This document shows, piece after piece, positions 17,504-25,645 of a stretch of DNA of 64,000 nt. The translations under genes were made by a program, and so were the position numbers. A model generated the notes under the pieces. That model was given only the letters and a program-made list of their open reading frames with translations, was not told where the DNA came from and searched no databases. Within the stretch, counting starts at the first letter, position 1. Each line of letters opens with the position of its first letter. Origin of the DNA: Clostridia bacterium. Lineage in GTDB: Bacteria > Bacillota > Clostridia > Lachnospirales > CAG-274. The stretch spans positions 62,001-126,000 of the forward strand of contig JAUNGN010000001.1 in assembly GCA_030524425.1 (NCBI GenBank), written 5' to 3'.

Positions 17504-18064
17504 TTAATATCTATCCCTATAGTCCAACTTTGCTTTTTCGGTGTGCTTTTGAATGAAATCTGTTTTAGAATTTGTATAACCATCTCTATCAAATTCATAT
17601 TTTTTCCATAATTCCAATTTCATTCTCTCGTACTTAATAGCAATATCGGTATGCTCAATGAGATAATCTCTAAAATATAACTCATCATTATCTCCAATAT
17701 ATCTTAGGTGTAGGTGAAACACCCTCTCGGCAAATCCTTTTTCTGTATATCCCTTGTTAAAAGAAATTCTATCAGAGGTTTCGGACATACAAATATAGCC
17801 ACTTTTCACAATCACTTCTTTGTAGTCAGATAACTTATAATCTTTTGAAATTTCCACAAGAATATCAATAATTGGTTTTGCATAAATAGAACCAATTGCT
17901 GTACTTCCTATATGGCTTATTCTTTCTATTTTAGGAATTCTGTTTCTCAAAAAATTTTCTTCATCAGTGTACCATTCTTTCCAATAAGGTTGATGCTCTG
18001 TCAAATAAATAGGAAATAGCTTCCATAATTCTTCTAAACTCATTTCAGATAATTTCTTCTCCAT
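17504..18064 (-). CDS. GrpB-family (UPF0157) nucleotidyltransferase-fold protein
   Basis: 186 residues from ATG 18064 (GGGGAG upstream). GrpB signature: RIPKIERISHIGSTAIGSIY followed by AKPIIDILVEI, the GST...PIIDI active-site-like pattern of the nucleotidyltransferase superfamily, then FHLHLRY and YFRDYLIEH. GrpB proteins are widespread small proteins of unknown substrate, often in gene-exchange regions. It follows a broken Nudix gene and precedes three acetyltransferases, with module repeats on both sides. Confidence 0.85.
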   Translation of the reverse strand: MEKKLSEMSLEELWKLFPIYLTEHQPYWKEWYTDEENFLRNRIPKIERISHIGSTAIGSIYAKPIIDILVEISKDYKLSDYKEVIVKSGYICMSETSDRISFNKGYTEKGFAERVFHLHLRYIGDNDELYFRDYLIEHTDIAIKYERMKLELWKKYEFDRDGYTNSKTDFIQKHTEKAKLDYRDRY

Positions 18065-18138
18065 TTTTCTCCCCACCAAATTCCGATTTTCTCTGTATAA
18101 CTTCCCGATAAGCAGAAAGTTATAGAAACACCTTGACA
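18065..18138 (-). repeat. intergenic cassette module
   Basis: Minus strand: AACTTTCTGCTTATCGGGAA hairpin arm with GTT following, then AGAGAAAATCGGAATTTGG and GGGGAG before the ATG. Same layout as 16905-16961. Confidence 0.7.
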
Positions 18139-18631
18139 TCAAAATTCAGGCATTTTCACAAATTCAACCTTATCACTATTTGAAATACCAACGTACATCT
18201 CAGATGTAAATCTTCCAATTTCGCAATAATGTTTCATAACATACTCTGCTGTATATGGCATTTCAAGATTACATATTTCATCTATGGAAAACCATTTACA
18301 TATACCTTCGTTAGAAGTTAAATTCTCATCAACTGTAGATTTTAAATTAGCGAAAAAATAATAGTTTTGCCTTATTTCTCCCTTGGTTCTTCTCAACGTA
18401 ACATATCGTAAATTATAATGCTTCAATATCATCCGGTCTAATTCCTAGCTCTTCTTTCATTTCTCGTAAAACACATGCTTCCGCATCATTTAGCTCAAAA
18501 TCTTCAAAATGCCCTCCTGCGGAACCGGTCCAAACATTGTTGATTACCTTACCACCTTGTCTATACAAAAGCAAAATTTTATCACCTCTTAGCAAATATA
18601 GCACAGTCATATTTCGTAATTTTCCATTCAT
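18139..18631 (-). pseudogene. Nudix hydrolase broken by a frameshift
   Basis: Two overlapping frames (18413-18631 and 18139-18432) make one Nudix protein of about 160 residues. The first contains TVLYLLRGDKILLLYRQGGK and the Nudix box region GGHFEDFELNDAEACVLREM then KEELG; the second continues LKHYNLRYVTLRRTKGEIRQ and FSIDEICNLEMPYTAEYV. The frame breaks in the 20-bp overlap. Nudix enzymes hydrolyse nucleoside diphosphates linked to other groups, and this subgroup resembles 8-oxo-dGTPase-type proteins. The N-terminal half keeps the catalytic box but is unlikely to fold alone. Confidence 0.75.
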
Positions 18632-18751
18632 ATATATTACCCTCCAATTCCGCTTTTCTTCCCACCATACAGCAAATCACACAAATTAAGCTCTACACAA
18701 AAATGGCTAAATAATATAAAAGCACTCCTGCAATCAAACCTCTTTACGATT

Positions 18752-19192
18752 TTATTCAATATTATGAATAAATCCTCTGCGTTTTGCTTCTTCAAACAAT
18801 TTAGGTTGTATATCAGGGTAGGTCCAATTATCCGGCAGATTATCTGTAATAATAATTTTCTCAATCTCACTGTGAAGCTTACTTTCAAAGGCTTTAACCT
18901 CTGCATAATAAAATGCTCCAAAACTTTCTGCTCTATCAAGACTTTCTGTTCCTGTCACAGAATAAATACATATTGGTGTTATCTCATAATCAAGTGCCCC
19001 TGTTTCCTCATACAATTCTCTTTTTGCAGTGGTAAAAATATCTTCACCCTGCTCTCTTTTTCCACCGGGGAATTCAAGTGTGTCACGTTTCTTATGTTTG
19101 CAAAATATCAATTTGCCATTGTGCTTTGCAAGTATCACAGCAAATTTAAGCAGATTATCTGCCGCTTCATCATAAAATTTAACAACTGTCAT
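18752..19192 (-). CDS. Nudix hydrolase
   Basis: 146 residues. ATG at 19192 is preferred because GAGG lies 7 bp upstream; an ATG two codons earlier sits almost on that site. The Nudix box is intact: GGKREQGEDIFTTAKRELYE then ETG. After it come CIYSVTGTESLDRAESFG and YAEV. It probably clears non-canonical or damaged nucleotides; the actual substrate is unknown. It is unrelated at close range to the broken Nudix gene next door, so this is not a tandem duplication. Confidence 0.85.
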   Translation of the reverse strand: MTVVKFYDEAADNLLKFAVILAKHNGKLIFCKHKKRDTLEFPGGKREQGEDIFTTAKRELYEETGALDYEITPICIYSVTGTESLDRAESFGAFYYAEVKAFESKLHSEIEKIIITDNLPDNWTYPDIQPKLFEEAKRRGFIHNIE

Positions 19193-19280
19193 TTTCATAC
19201 CTCAAAATTTTAGTAATTTTCATAATCATAATACTATGTTCAATATACTGTATAAATATTTCATTGCAAAAAAACCTTTC

Positions 19281-19310
19281 CTCAACTCCCCTAAAAGTCG
19301 AAATTTGCCA
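19281..19310 (-). repeat. partial cassette module
   Basis: Plus strand CTCAACTCCCCTAAAAGTCG then AAATTT matches 17477-17502 with two differences. It sits directly after the stop of the acetyltransferase at 19311. Confidence 0.65.
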
Positions 19311-19772
19311 TTATAGAAAAAGCTCCATTTCATTATCTTTTTTGATAAATCCTTTTTCCACATATAAGCGTTTTCCTTGCTCGCTGCTGTTTAGCCACAA
19401 TCTTTTTATATTATTTTTATGACTGTATTCAATAATATTATCTAAAATTTGGTTTGCAAAACCATTTCCCCTAAATTGCTTAGAAGTATATATATTCAAA
19501 ATATATCCCTCTAATCCACTTAGATTTTCGTTATACGGAATACAGGTAAATAAACATAAGGAACCTATAGCAACCATTTCACCTTTCTGAAAAATTCCCC
19601 AGCTTATTAAATCTTTATTTATATGCGATAAATAATATTGCTTCGTTGCTAATTCTAATTGGGTAAGGTCTGTATCTTTGCAAACTTCCTCTAATTCTTC
19701 AAACAGCTCTATTCTTAAACGCCAAAAATCGTTTATTGATTTTTCATCAAGTAATAAAATCTCATTTTTCAT
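19311..19772 (-). CDS. GNAT-family N-acetyltransferase
   Basis: 153 residues: DEKSINDFWRLRIELFEELE, WGIFQKGEMVAIGSLCLF, acetyl-CoA loop TSKQFRGNGFANQILDNIIE, and LWLNSSEQGKRLYVEKGFIK. The RLRIELF...DL pattern is typical of a common Firmicutes GNAT subgroup of unknown substrate. GAAGG lies 8 bp before the ATG. Between it and the next gene upstream (19773-19916) there is no gene, only hairpin-forming module sequence with CTGTTTAT/ATAAAC. Confidence 0.85.
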   Translation of the reverse strand: MKNEILLLDEKSINDFWRLRIELFEELEEVCKDTDLTQLELATKQYYLSHINKDLISWGIFQKGEMVAIGSLCLFTCIPYNENLSGLEGYILNIYTSKQFRGNGFANQILDNIIEYSHKNNIKRLWLNSSEQGKRLYVEKGFIKKDNEMELFL

Positions 19773-19916
19773 AGTATAGTTCCTTCAAATTTCAATTTAT
19801 AAGTAATAGGTCAAGTTACTTATAATTTTGGCTGGAAGTTGTATCCATAAAATAAATTTATCAGTAATCTTGCCTATTACCTGTTTATAAAATAAACAAG
19901 AATTTCTTCGTAGAAA

Positions 19917-20501
19917 TTATAATTGCTCAACAAAATGATTATCAGACTCATTCCAATACTTTTTATATACAAAATCAGTATCACAGCTAAAGTTAAGCTG
20001 ATACATTCTGAATATGACAGAAAAATCTTTTGGCTGCCACTGTTCTTCATATGAATAGCAGTATTTCATACCTACTTTTTTCATAACATTACCACTTCTC
20101 GGATTATTTTTGTCATGTGTTGCAGTAATATATGGCAGCCCATCTTTTTTTACTTGTGCCACAACAGCCTTTCCTGCCTCTGTTACAATTCCTTTATTCC
20201 AAAATTCTTTACGCAGTCCATAACCAAAATCATGAGGTTCTTCCATATCCACATTAATATAGCCTATGGGAAAATCATCTTCTTTCAGGCAGACAGCATA
20301 GGCATAACCCTGTGGCTGTGCGTATTTTGCAGCATATCTTTCCTGATAGAATACCTTTGTTTCCTCTAAATTTTTTACAGGATACCAGGGCAAAAACCTA
20401 TTCACTTCTTCATCTTTCAATATAAAGAAAAGAGCTTCTATATCTTTTTCCGTAAACTTTCTTAAAATCAAACGCTCTGTTTCTAATGTAGGCGTATTCA
20501 T
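19917..20501 (-). CDS. GNAT-family N-acetyltransferase, RimJ/RimL type
   Basis: 194 residues beginning TPTLETERLILRKFTEKDIE, the RimJ/RimL-type opening. Then DEEVNRFLPWYPVKNLEET, GYGLRKEFWNKGIVTEAGKA (acetyl-CoA region) and NPRSGNVMKKVGMKYCYSYE. Members acetylate protein N-termini or small amines. Paralogous to the gene at 20545-21057. Ribosome site GGAGG at 9 bp, inside the module piece AAATCGGAGTTTGTGGAGG. Confidence 0.85.
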   Translation of the reverse strand: MNTPTLETERLILRKFTEKDIEALFFILKDEEVNRFLPWYPVKNLEETKVFYQERYAAKYAQPQGYAYAVCLKEDDFPIGYINVDMEEPHDFGYGLRKEFWNKGIVTEAGKAVVAQVKKDGLPYITATHDKNNPRSGNVMKKVGMKYCYSYEEQWQPKDFSVIFRMYQLNFSCDTDFVYKKYWNESDNHFVEQL

Positions 20502-20544
20502 ATCGGCTTACCTCCACAAACTCCGATTTCTCCCTATTATATAT
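20502..20544 (-). repeat. short cassette module
   Basis: Minus strand GGGAGAAATCGGAGTTTGTG then GAGG before the ATG: the 3' half of the module, carrying the ribosome site. Confidence 0.6.
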
Positions 20545-21057
20545 TTATTTACGAGTAACAACATATCGGCAGTGAGGCATATCCACACCCTTATAATGCT
20601 TAGTCCAACTATCCACAGCAGTCATACCATTTCTAATTGCCACATTCTGAGAAGCTATATTTGTATCTCTGATTATAGAACAAACCTCATCTGCATTTAG
20701 TATTTCAAAAGCATACTTTTTACAAGCCTTTGCCGCCTCTGTAGCATAGCCCTTATGCCAAAATGACCGTTGAAAAAGATAACCTATTTCAAGCACTTCC
20801 TTATCCTTCCACGGCTGCATTGTAAGTCCGCATTGTCCAATCATTTCATTAGTTTCCTTTAAAACAACTGCCCATGAGCCAAAGCCCCACCTTTGATAAC
20901 GATTAATTTGTCTGTCAAGCCATTCCTGTACCTCTGCATCACTAAATGCTCCTTCATAAGCCCACATTGTTTCATTATCCTGCAATATTTTACAAAGAGC
21001 TTTAAAATCTGATTGGTTCATTTCTCGTAAATACAATCTCTCTGTTTCAAGTATCAT
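20545..21057 (-). CDS. GNAT-family N-acetyltransferase, RimJ/RimL type
   Basis: 170 residues. LETERLYLREMNQSDFKALC opening, RWGFGSWAVVLKETNEMIGQ, EIGYLFQRSFWHKGYATEAA as acetyl-CoA-binding region, and IIRDTNIASQNVAIRNGMTA. Same subgroup as 19917-20501 but clearly diverged. It is preceded by AAATCGGAAGTTATAGAGGT, the module piece with the ribosome site. Substrate unknown. Confidence 0.85.
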   Translation of the reverse strand: MILETERLYLREMNQSDFKALCKILQDNETMWAYEGAFSDAEVQEWLDRQINRYQRWGFGSWAVVLKETNEMIGQCGLTMQPWKDKEVLEIGYLFQRSFWHKGYATEAAKACKKYAFEILNADEVCSIIRDTNIASQNVAIRNGMTAVDSWTKHYKGVDMPHCRYVVTRK

Positions 21058-21128
21058 ATATTCACCTCTATAACTTCCGATTTATAAATTTATAAATTTA
21101 AAAAGCCAAACCAAATCATCGTATTAAT
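21058..21128 (-). repeat. short cassette module and spacer
   Basis: Minus strand AAATCGGAAGTTATAGAGGT directly before the start of the acetyltransferase at 21057; the rest is AT-rich with a repeated ATTTATAA unit. Confidence 0.55.
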
Positions 21129-21659
21129 TCAATTTAACTTTTTCTCAAGCATAACCAATTTAACATCCGGTATTCCGTTAAACAAGCAAGGCAAAATATC
21201 CACCTCACTGTAATTTAGTTTTTTATAAAAGCCTCTGGCATTGGCATTCAACTCATTTGTGTCCATTCTTAAACATTTACACCCCTGCTTTATTGCATAT
21301 TGCTCATAATATTCAACAAAAGCTTTTCCAAATCCATTACCTTTTGCATAAGGGTCAATCACAAGAGTATGTAAAACCATAATCTGTTCATTTGGAAAAT
21401 CATATTGCCATGCAGCTTCTTTATAAACATCTGCCTGTAAATGATTGATAATTGCTGTTCCAACAACATTACCGTCTATTTCCTCCACAAACAAATCCTT
21501 TCTAGCCAGTGCCTCTTCTGCTGTTGCTCTCGTTGGATATACTCCACGCACCCAACCTGTGCTAACTGCTCCTTTTTCCTCTTCTGTGTGGATATGTTCA
21601 TATATTTCATTTATGGTGTCAATGTCTGAAGCAATTGCTTTTCGTATTTTGACCGGCAT
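21129..21659 (-). CDS. GNAT-family N-acetyltransferase
   Basis: 176 residues from ATG 21659 (GGAGGAG upstream). VKIRKAIASDIDTINEIYEH, TGWVRGVYPTRATAEEALAR (WxRGVYP, shared with 16368-16904), acetyl-CoA loop DPYAKGNGFGKAFVEYYEQY, and NARGFYKKLNYSEVDILPC. First gene of the array downstream of the cysteine desulfurase gene, 40 bp away, so it can be cotranscribed with the prmA-rsmE operon. Confidence 0.85.
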   Translation of the reverse strand: MPVKIRKAIASDIDTINEIYEHIHTEEEKGAVSTGWVRGVYPTRATAEEALARKDLFVEEIDGNVVGTAIINHLQADVYKEAAWQYDFPNEQIMVLHTLVIDPYAKGNGFGKAFVEYYEQYAIKQGCKCLRMDTNELNANARGFYKKLNYSEVDILPCLFNGIPDVKLVMLEKKLN

Positions 21660-21699
21660 ATATTTCTCCTCCTGCAAATCATTTTCATCTTATGAAAAC

Positions 21700-22836
21700 T
21701 TACCTCGGCACAAACCTTCTTAACAAAGGCACCTGCTTTTTAAGACATTCAACAACCTTTTCAGCCTCTTCAACAGTATTATCACTGCAAAAGCTGAATC
21801 TTACAGCACTTCCGCCTCTGCCGTCTATAATATAATCCACAATTTTTTTCTTTTCCTTAGCCCTTGAAGAACAGGCAGAGCCTGTAGCAACATATATATC
21901 CTCATTTTCAAGAGCGTGCAAAAGAACCTCACCCTTAACATTTTCAAAGCTTAAATTAACAATATATGGTGATCCCTTTTCTCTGTCACCGTTAATATAA
22001 ACACCTTCAAGCTCCTCGGTAATTTTAAGAAGGGTATTTCTCACATCACTAACACTTTTAAAATTACTTTCCATATTTTTAACCGCAATTTCCGCAGCCT
22101 CTCCCATGGCAACAATGGCATAGCTGTTTTCGGTTCCGGGTCTGAATCCCTTTTCCTGACCGCCGCCAAAGTGAAGATTATTCACTCTGACACCTTTTTT
22201 AATATACATTGCACCAACACCTTTTGCCGACTGAATTTTATGTCCGCTCATTGTTATAATGTCAGCATTTTTACAATTAATAGTATGCTTTCCAAAAGCC
22301 TGTACACAATCTGTATGAAAAATACAGTTTTTATTCTTATCCTTAATTACTGAATAAATCCTTTCCATATCCTGTACCGTACCAACCTCATTATTAACAT
22401 ACATAATACTTACAAGTATGGTATTTTCATCAACAGCATTTTCAAGCTCATCAATATTAATATAGCCCTTTTCATCAACATCAAGAGTTACAACATCAAA
22501 GCCTCTTTTTTCAAGCTCCTTATAGCTGTCTGTTACGGAAGGGTGCTCAATTCTCATTGTAACAACCCTGTTTCCTCTTTTTTTGTAGGCATCTGCCACA
22601 CCTAAAATAGCCGTATTGTTAGCCTCTGTACCGCCGCTTGTAAAATAAATTTCATCAATGTTTGCCTTAATAGCTGATGCTATGGACTTTCTGGCTTTTG
22701 TTATTTCCTTTTCAACTTCAAATCCCAAGCTATGTAATGAAGATGGATTGGCAAAGCCTGTTTTCATAAAGCCATACATTTTTTCAAGGACTTCATCAGA
22801 TATTTTTGTAGTTGAGGCATTATCAAAATAAATCAC
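21700..22836 (-). CDS. cysteine desulfurase (NifS/IscS-like, class V aminotransferase)
   Basis: 378 residues of a PLP enzyme: IYFDNASTTKISDEVLEKMY at the N-terminus, FTSGGTEANNTAILG, the PLP lysine in MSGHKIQSAKG, GFRPGTENSYAIVAMG, and the catalytic-cysteine loop ATGSACSSRAKE. It takes sulfur from cysteine for Fe-S clusters or tRNA thiolation. In many Clostridia a gene of this type follows prmA and rsmE; here it starts 2 bp after the rsmE stop, so it is the same operon. IscS-like versus tRNA-dedicated role cannot be decided. Confidence 0.9.
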   Translation of the reverse strand: MIYFDNASTTKISDEVLEKMYGFMKTGFANPSSLHSLGFEVEKEITKARKSIASAIKANIDEIYFTSGGTEANNTAILGVADAYKKRGNRVVTMRIEHPSVTDSYKELEKRGFDVVTLDVDEKGYINIDELENAVDENTILVSIMYVNNEVGTVQDMERIYSVIKDKNKNCIFHTDCVQAFGKHTINCKNADIITMSGHKIQSAKGVGAMYIKKGVRVNNLHFGGGQEKGFRPGTENSYAIVAMGEAAEIAVKNMESNFKSVSDVRNTLLKITEELEGVYINGDREKGSPYIVNLSFENVKGEVLLHALENEDIYVATGSACSSRAKEKKKIVDYIIDGRGGSAVRFSFCSDNTVEEAEKVVECLKKQVPLLRRFVPR

Positions 22837-22838
22837 AA

Positions 22839-23567
22839 CTAATCCTCCAATTCATAAAGAAGTATAACAGAGGTCACAAGACCTGCTGTTTCAGTTCTCA
22901 ATATTCTTTTACCCAATGTAACAGATTGAACTCCCTTTGAAAGAGCAAAATCTATTTCTTTATTGGAAAATCCCCCCTCAGGTCCTATAAAAATACCAAT
23001 GCTTTTCCCCTTAAAGCCTTTTGCAAAAGTTTTCAAGCTGTTTTCTCTCTCTTTTTCATAAGGAATAATAGCTCCGTCAAGGCTTGCAGCCTCGCTTATA
23101 GCCTCCTTAAAGCTCATTACACTGTCCACAACAGGAATTTTACCTCTGCCGCACTGCTTTGCAGCCGATTCCGCAATTTTATTCCAGCGCTGAAGCTTTT
23201 TTTCTTCCTTACCCTCAAGCTTAACTACAGTATGCTCTGTTTTAACAGGCACAATTCTGTCAACACCGATTTCAATACATTTCTGAATAACAAGCTCCAT
23301 TTTATCCGCCTTGGGAAGCCCCTGATACAGTGTAATTTTAATATCAGGCTCATTGTCATTTGTGAAAATATCCGTAATTTTGGCAGTAACAGTCTTTTTG
23401 GTTATTTCAGTTATTTCACACTCATAATCTCTGCCCTCACCATCACACACAGTAATTGTATCTCCCTTCTTAGCCCTTAAAACATTGCCAATGTGCTTTG
23501 CATTTTCCCCATCAAGAGTAATGATGTGGTCATTTATATTTTCACTGTTTACAAAAAACTTAGGCAT
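22839..23567 (-). CDS. rsmE: 16S rRNA m3U1498 methyltransferase RsmE
   Basis: 242 residues with the usual RsmE order: an N-terminal PUA-like part (MPKFFVNSENINDHIITLDG, HIGNVLRAKKGDTITVCDGE) and a SPOUT methyltransferase part (LPKADKMELVIQKCIEIGVD, KQCGRGKIP, IGIFIGPEGGFSNKEIDFA, LGKRILRTETAG). GPEGG and LGxRILRTETA are the S-adenosylmethionine knot signatures. It methylates U1498 of 16S rRNA. In this operon it normally follows prmA directly; here three unrelated cassette genes lie between them. Confidence 0.95.
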   Translation of the reverse strand: MPKFFVNSENINDHIITLDGENAKHIGNVLRAKKGDTITVCDGEGRDYECEITEITKKTVTAKITDIFTNDNEPDIKITLYQGLPKADKMELVIQKCIEIGVDRIVPVKTEHTVVKLEGKEEKKLQRWNKIAESAAKQCGRGKIPVVDSVMSFKEAISEAASLDGAIIPYEKERENSLKTFAKGFKGKSIGIFIGPEGGFSNKEIDFALSKGVQSVTLGKRILRTETAGLVTSVILLYELED

Positions 23568-23612
23568 AATAATACTCCTTTAATAGCTTTAAACATACAA
23601 AAAAATTTATAT

Positions 23613-24014
23613 CTAAAAATTCTTGATAACCAGCGCCGAATAATTCTCATAAGATTCAAACCCAAAACGCTTATAAAAAGAAATTGTATTTGGATCTGAC
23701 GGCATAATTTTAACATACAACAAGTCATTAAAATATTTAAGAACACGATTCATTAACTCATTTCCAATATTCATACCCTGATATTCAGGGTCTACAAGCA
23801 GGTAATGAATAAATGCCACAGTTTCGCCATCATCTAAAGCACGAACCAACCCAACCAAACGCTTATCGTCCCAAGCTGATATAACATGTGTTGAATTTAA
23901 CATAGCCCGAGTCAATTTATCAGGATATTTTCCCGAATCCCAATTCACTGACAAAAAAAGCCTTTCCAAATCAACTGGTTTAAAATTCTTGATTTCCTTG
24001 TATTCAATATTCAT
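23613..24014 (-). CDS. GNAT-family N-acetyltransferase
   Basis: 133 residues from ATG 24014 (GGGGTGG upstream). FLSVNWDSGKYPDKLTRAML, VISAWDDKRLVGLVRALDDG, LLVDPEYQGMNIGNELMNRV (acetyl-CoA loop) and FYKRFGFESYENYSALVIK. It fits a common subgroup of small acetyltransferases of unknown substrate. It lies between the HAD gene and rsmE, with the module piece AAAATCGGAAGTTTGGATG about 75 bp upstream. Confidence 0.85.
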   Translation of the reverse strand: MNIEYKEIKNFKPVDLERLFLSVNWDSGKYPDKLTRAMLNSTHVISAWDDKRLVGLVRALDDGETVAFIHYLLVDPEYQGMNIGNELMNRVLKYFNDLLYVKIMPSDPNTISFYKRFGFESYENYSALVIKNF

Positions 24015-24041
24015 ATTTTGCCACCCCACGATATAAAACAA

Positions 24042-24430
24042 TTGTTTTCCTTATTAAAACTGCACTTATATGGTATTATAACACATCCAAACTTCCGATT
24101 TTTGGTTCTGTTCAATTCATCAACAAATTTTGATTTTCCACTGCACTTGTTAATCGGCTCTGCGTCTATATCGTCTGGCTCTTTACAAGTATAATGACAA
24201 GAGCAATGCTTTACTTGCTAAACCCTTAGTTGCTATCTTGAACTATTCAAATCTTTCGTGTCTGATATAAAATATCTTTAAAACATCGCTATGTATTTTA
24301 TGTTGTGAATAATGACTTTACAAAAGCATGAAATATGTATTCCATATGCTCTTTGTATTCTTCTTTGTAAGTCATAGGAACTTCCCTCTTACCTCCGCAA
24401 AGTACTTTGGTTGGTTGACAGTTACTTTTT
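24042..24430 (-). other. intergenic region with traces of a mobile-element gene
   Basis: No intact gene. The minus strand at about 24303-24377 encodes a 25-codon ORF starting MTYKEEYKEHMEYIFHAFVK, with GGAGG and GAGGGAAG sequences upstream. It resembles, from memory, the N-terminus of small sigma-like regulators on conjugative transposons, then stops. The left part holds the module piece AAACTTCCGATTTTT (plus strand 24089-24103). Confidence 0.35.
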
Positions 24431-25123
24431 CTACTTTTCCATTTTCTCATTGAGAATATCATTTATCTGCAATAGATTTTTGACAATATAATCAGGGGTA
24501 TACTCCGGTGGCAATTTTTGTCCTTTTGGATTATACCAACAACAATCTATTTGTGAACATTTTGCTCCTGCAATATCCGCTGTCAGACTGTCGCCTACCA
24601 TGAGAATATCTTTCCTTTCCAGCCCACTCCGCCGCACACATTCAGAAAAAAAGCGACTGTCAGGCTTTTCATATCCAACATCATCGGATACAAAGAGTTC
24701 AGAAAAGTATTGCAGCAGCCCCACCTTTTTAAGTCTTGAAATCTGCATTTGCAAAACACCATTGGAAGCAGCATATAACTTTACTGTTTGGCTCAAGCTA
24801 TCAAGGGCTTCTGCTGCAAATGGCTCTGTTTCGATTTGCCCGGAAAGATTTTCGGAAAATACACTTTGAAACTCTCTGCTCATTTCCGGTCGTCCCAATT
24901 CTTTCGTAATCTGTTCAGCCCTGATTTTCAAAACGTCGGAAACAGAAATTTTTCCCTTTTTTTGCTGCGCCCATAACTGATTATCTATACTTTGGAATAC
25001 AGAAAAAGTTTCCTCCCGATAAGGGAGTTTACAGATAGTACAGGCGGCTTTTAACGCCCTGTGGCTGCACCTTCCAAAATTGAATATTGTATCATCAATA
25101 TCAAAGAAAATCGCCTTATACAT
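24431..25123 (-). CDS. HAD-family hydrolase, YjjG-like
   Basis: 230 residues. HAD motif I FFDIDDTIFNFG, motif II LYAASNGVLQMQ, motif III lysine in VGYEKPDSRFF, motif IV DILMVGDSLTADIAGA. The cap is inserted after motif I, as in YjjG-type pyrimidine nucleotidases and similar phosphatases; a nucleotide or sugar phosphate substrate is likely but unproven. ATG 25123 follows an AGGGGGGG run 8 bp upstream that comes straight after the stop of a truncated acetyltransferase stub. GC content looks higher than in its neighbours. Confidence 0.85.
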   Translation of the reverse strand: MYKAIFFDIDDTIFNFGRCSHRALKAACTICKLPYREETFSVFQSIDNQLWAQQKKGKISVSDVLKIRAEQITKELGRPEMSREFQSVFSENLSGQIETEPFAAEALDSLSQTVKLYAASNGVLQMQISRLKKVGLLQYFSELFVSDDVGYEKPDSRFFSECVRRSGLERKDILMVGDSLTADIAGAKCSQIDCCWYNPKGQKLPPEYTPDYIVKNLLQINDILNEKMEK

Positions 25124-25136
25124 TGTGCAGCCCCCC

Positions 25137-25205
25137 CTATATAGCATCATCTGAATGAATTTCTCTTAAAATTAGTCTATTTGTTTCTAACTTAGGTGTA
25201 GTCAT
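25137..25205 (-). pseudogene. 22-codon stub of a RimJ-type GNAT gene
   Basis: ATG at 25205 with a GGAGG site opens TPKLETNRLILREIHSDDA and then stops (TAG at 25137). This is the exact opening of the RimJ/RimL-type acetyltransferases in this array (compare TPTLETERLILRKFTEKD at 20495). The rest of the gene is missing and the HAD gene begins 14 bp later. Confidence 0.75.
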
Positions 25206-25253
25206 TTTTCCTCCAACAATTCAAATTAATAAGTAATAAGTAATCTTACCTAT

Positions 25254-25278
25254 TACCTGTTTATAAAATAAACAGGTA
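25254..25278 (-). repeat. cassette 3' hairpin
   Basis: A perfect 11-bp stem TACCTGTTTAT/ATAAACAGGTA with loop AAA, just after the cupin stop codon. A related copy with about 38 shared bases lies at 19860-19900 after another cassette gene's stop. Confidence 0.65.
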
Positions 25279-25279
25279 G

Positions 25280-25594
25280 TTATCGTTCTATTGAAATTTT
25301 AATAACAACAGCAGTTTTATCACTGTTATTCCAAATAGAATGAGGTGTCATTCCATCTACGAAAACAGATTGATTTTCCCCTGCAATAATCTCTTTATCA
25401 CCCAAAATAATTTTCACTTCCCCATCTACAACAATAAAAATGTGATTATCGCTGTGTATATGGTTATTTTCAGGTCCGCCACCATTCTTTTCAATATAAG
25501 CAATAGCTCCCCACTGGATCTTCCCCATTTCACTAAACAGCTTTTTCGCTAAAAAGCCTTTATGTCCTTCAGGCGTAATAAATTTATTTTCCAT
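25280..25594 (-). CDS. small cupin-domain protein
   Basis: 104 residues of a single cupin barrel: GGGPENNHIHSDNHIFIVVD carries cupin motif 1 (H-x-H...), VKIILGDKEIIAG follows, and motif 2 is FVDGMTPHSIWNNSD. Small cupins bind a metal and act as isomerases, dioxygenases or ligand sensors; nothing here tells which. The start has GGAGG and the module piece AAAAATCGAAGTCTGGAGGA upstream. It is the first cassette gene after prmA. Confidence 0.8.
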   Translation of the reverse strand: MENKFITPEGHKGFLAKKLFSEMGKIQWGAIAYIEKNGGGPENNHIHSDNHIFIVVDGEVKIILGDKEIIAGENQSVFVDGMTPHSIWNNSDKTAVVIKISIER

Positions 25595-25645
25595 ACTTAT
25601 TCCTCCAGACTTCGATTTTTTAATACATTAATATTACTCACAAAC

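Noticed and set aside
18637..18939. 100-codon minus-strand frame between the two Nudix genes
   Set aside because: It overlaps the C-terminal part of the intact Nudix gene in another frame and has no ribosome site.
16900..25620. Integron attC sites between cassette genes
   Set aside because: The modules have AACTTCC/GGAAGTT arms but no consistent GTTRRRY/RYYYAAC core pairs, and no integron integrase is in the window.
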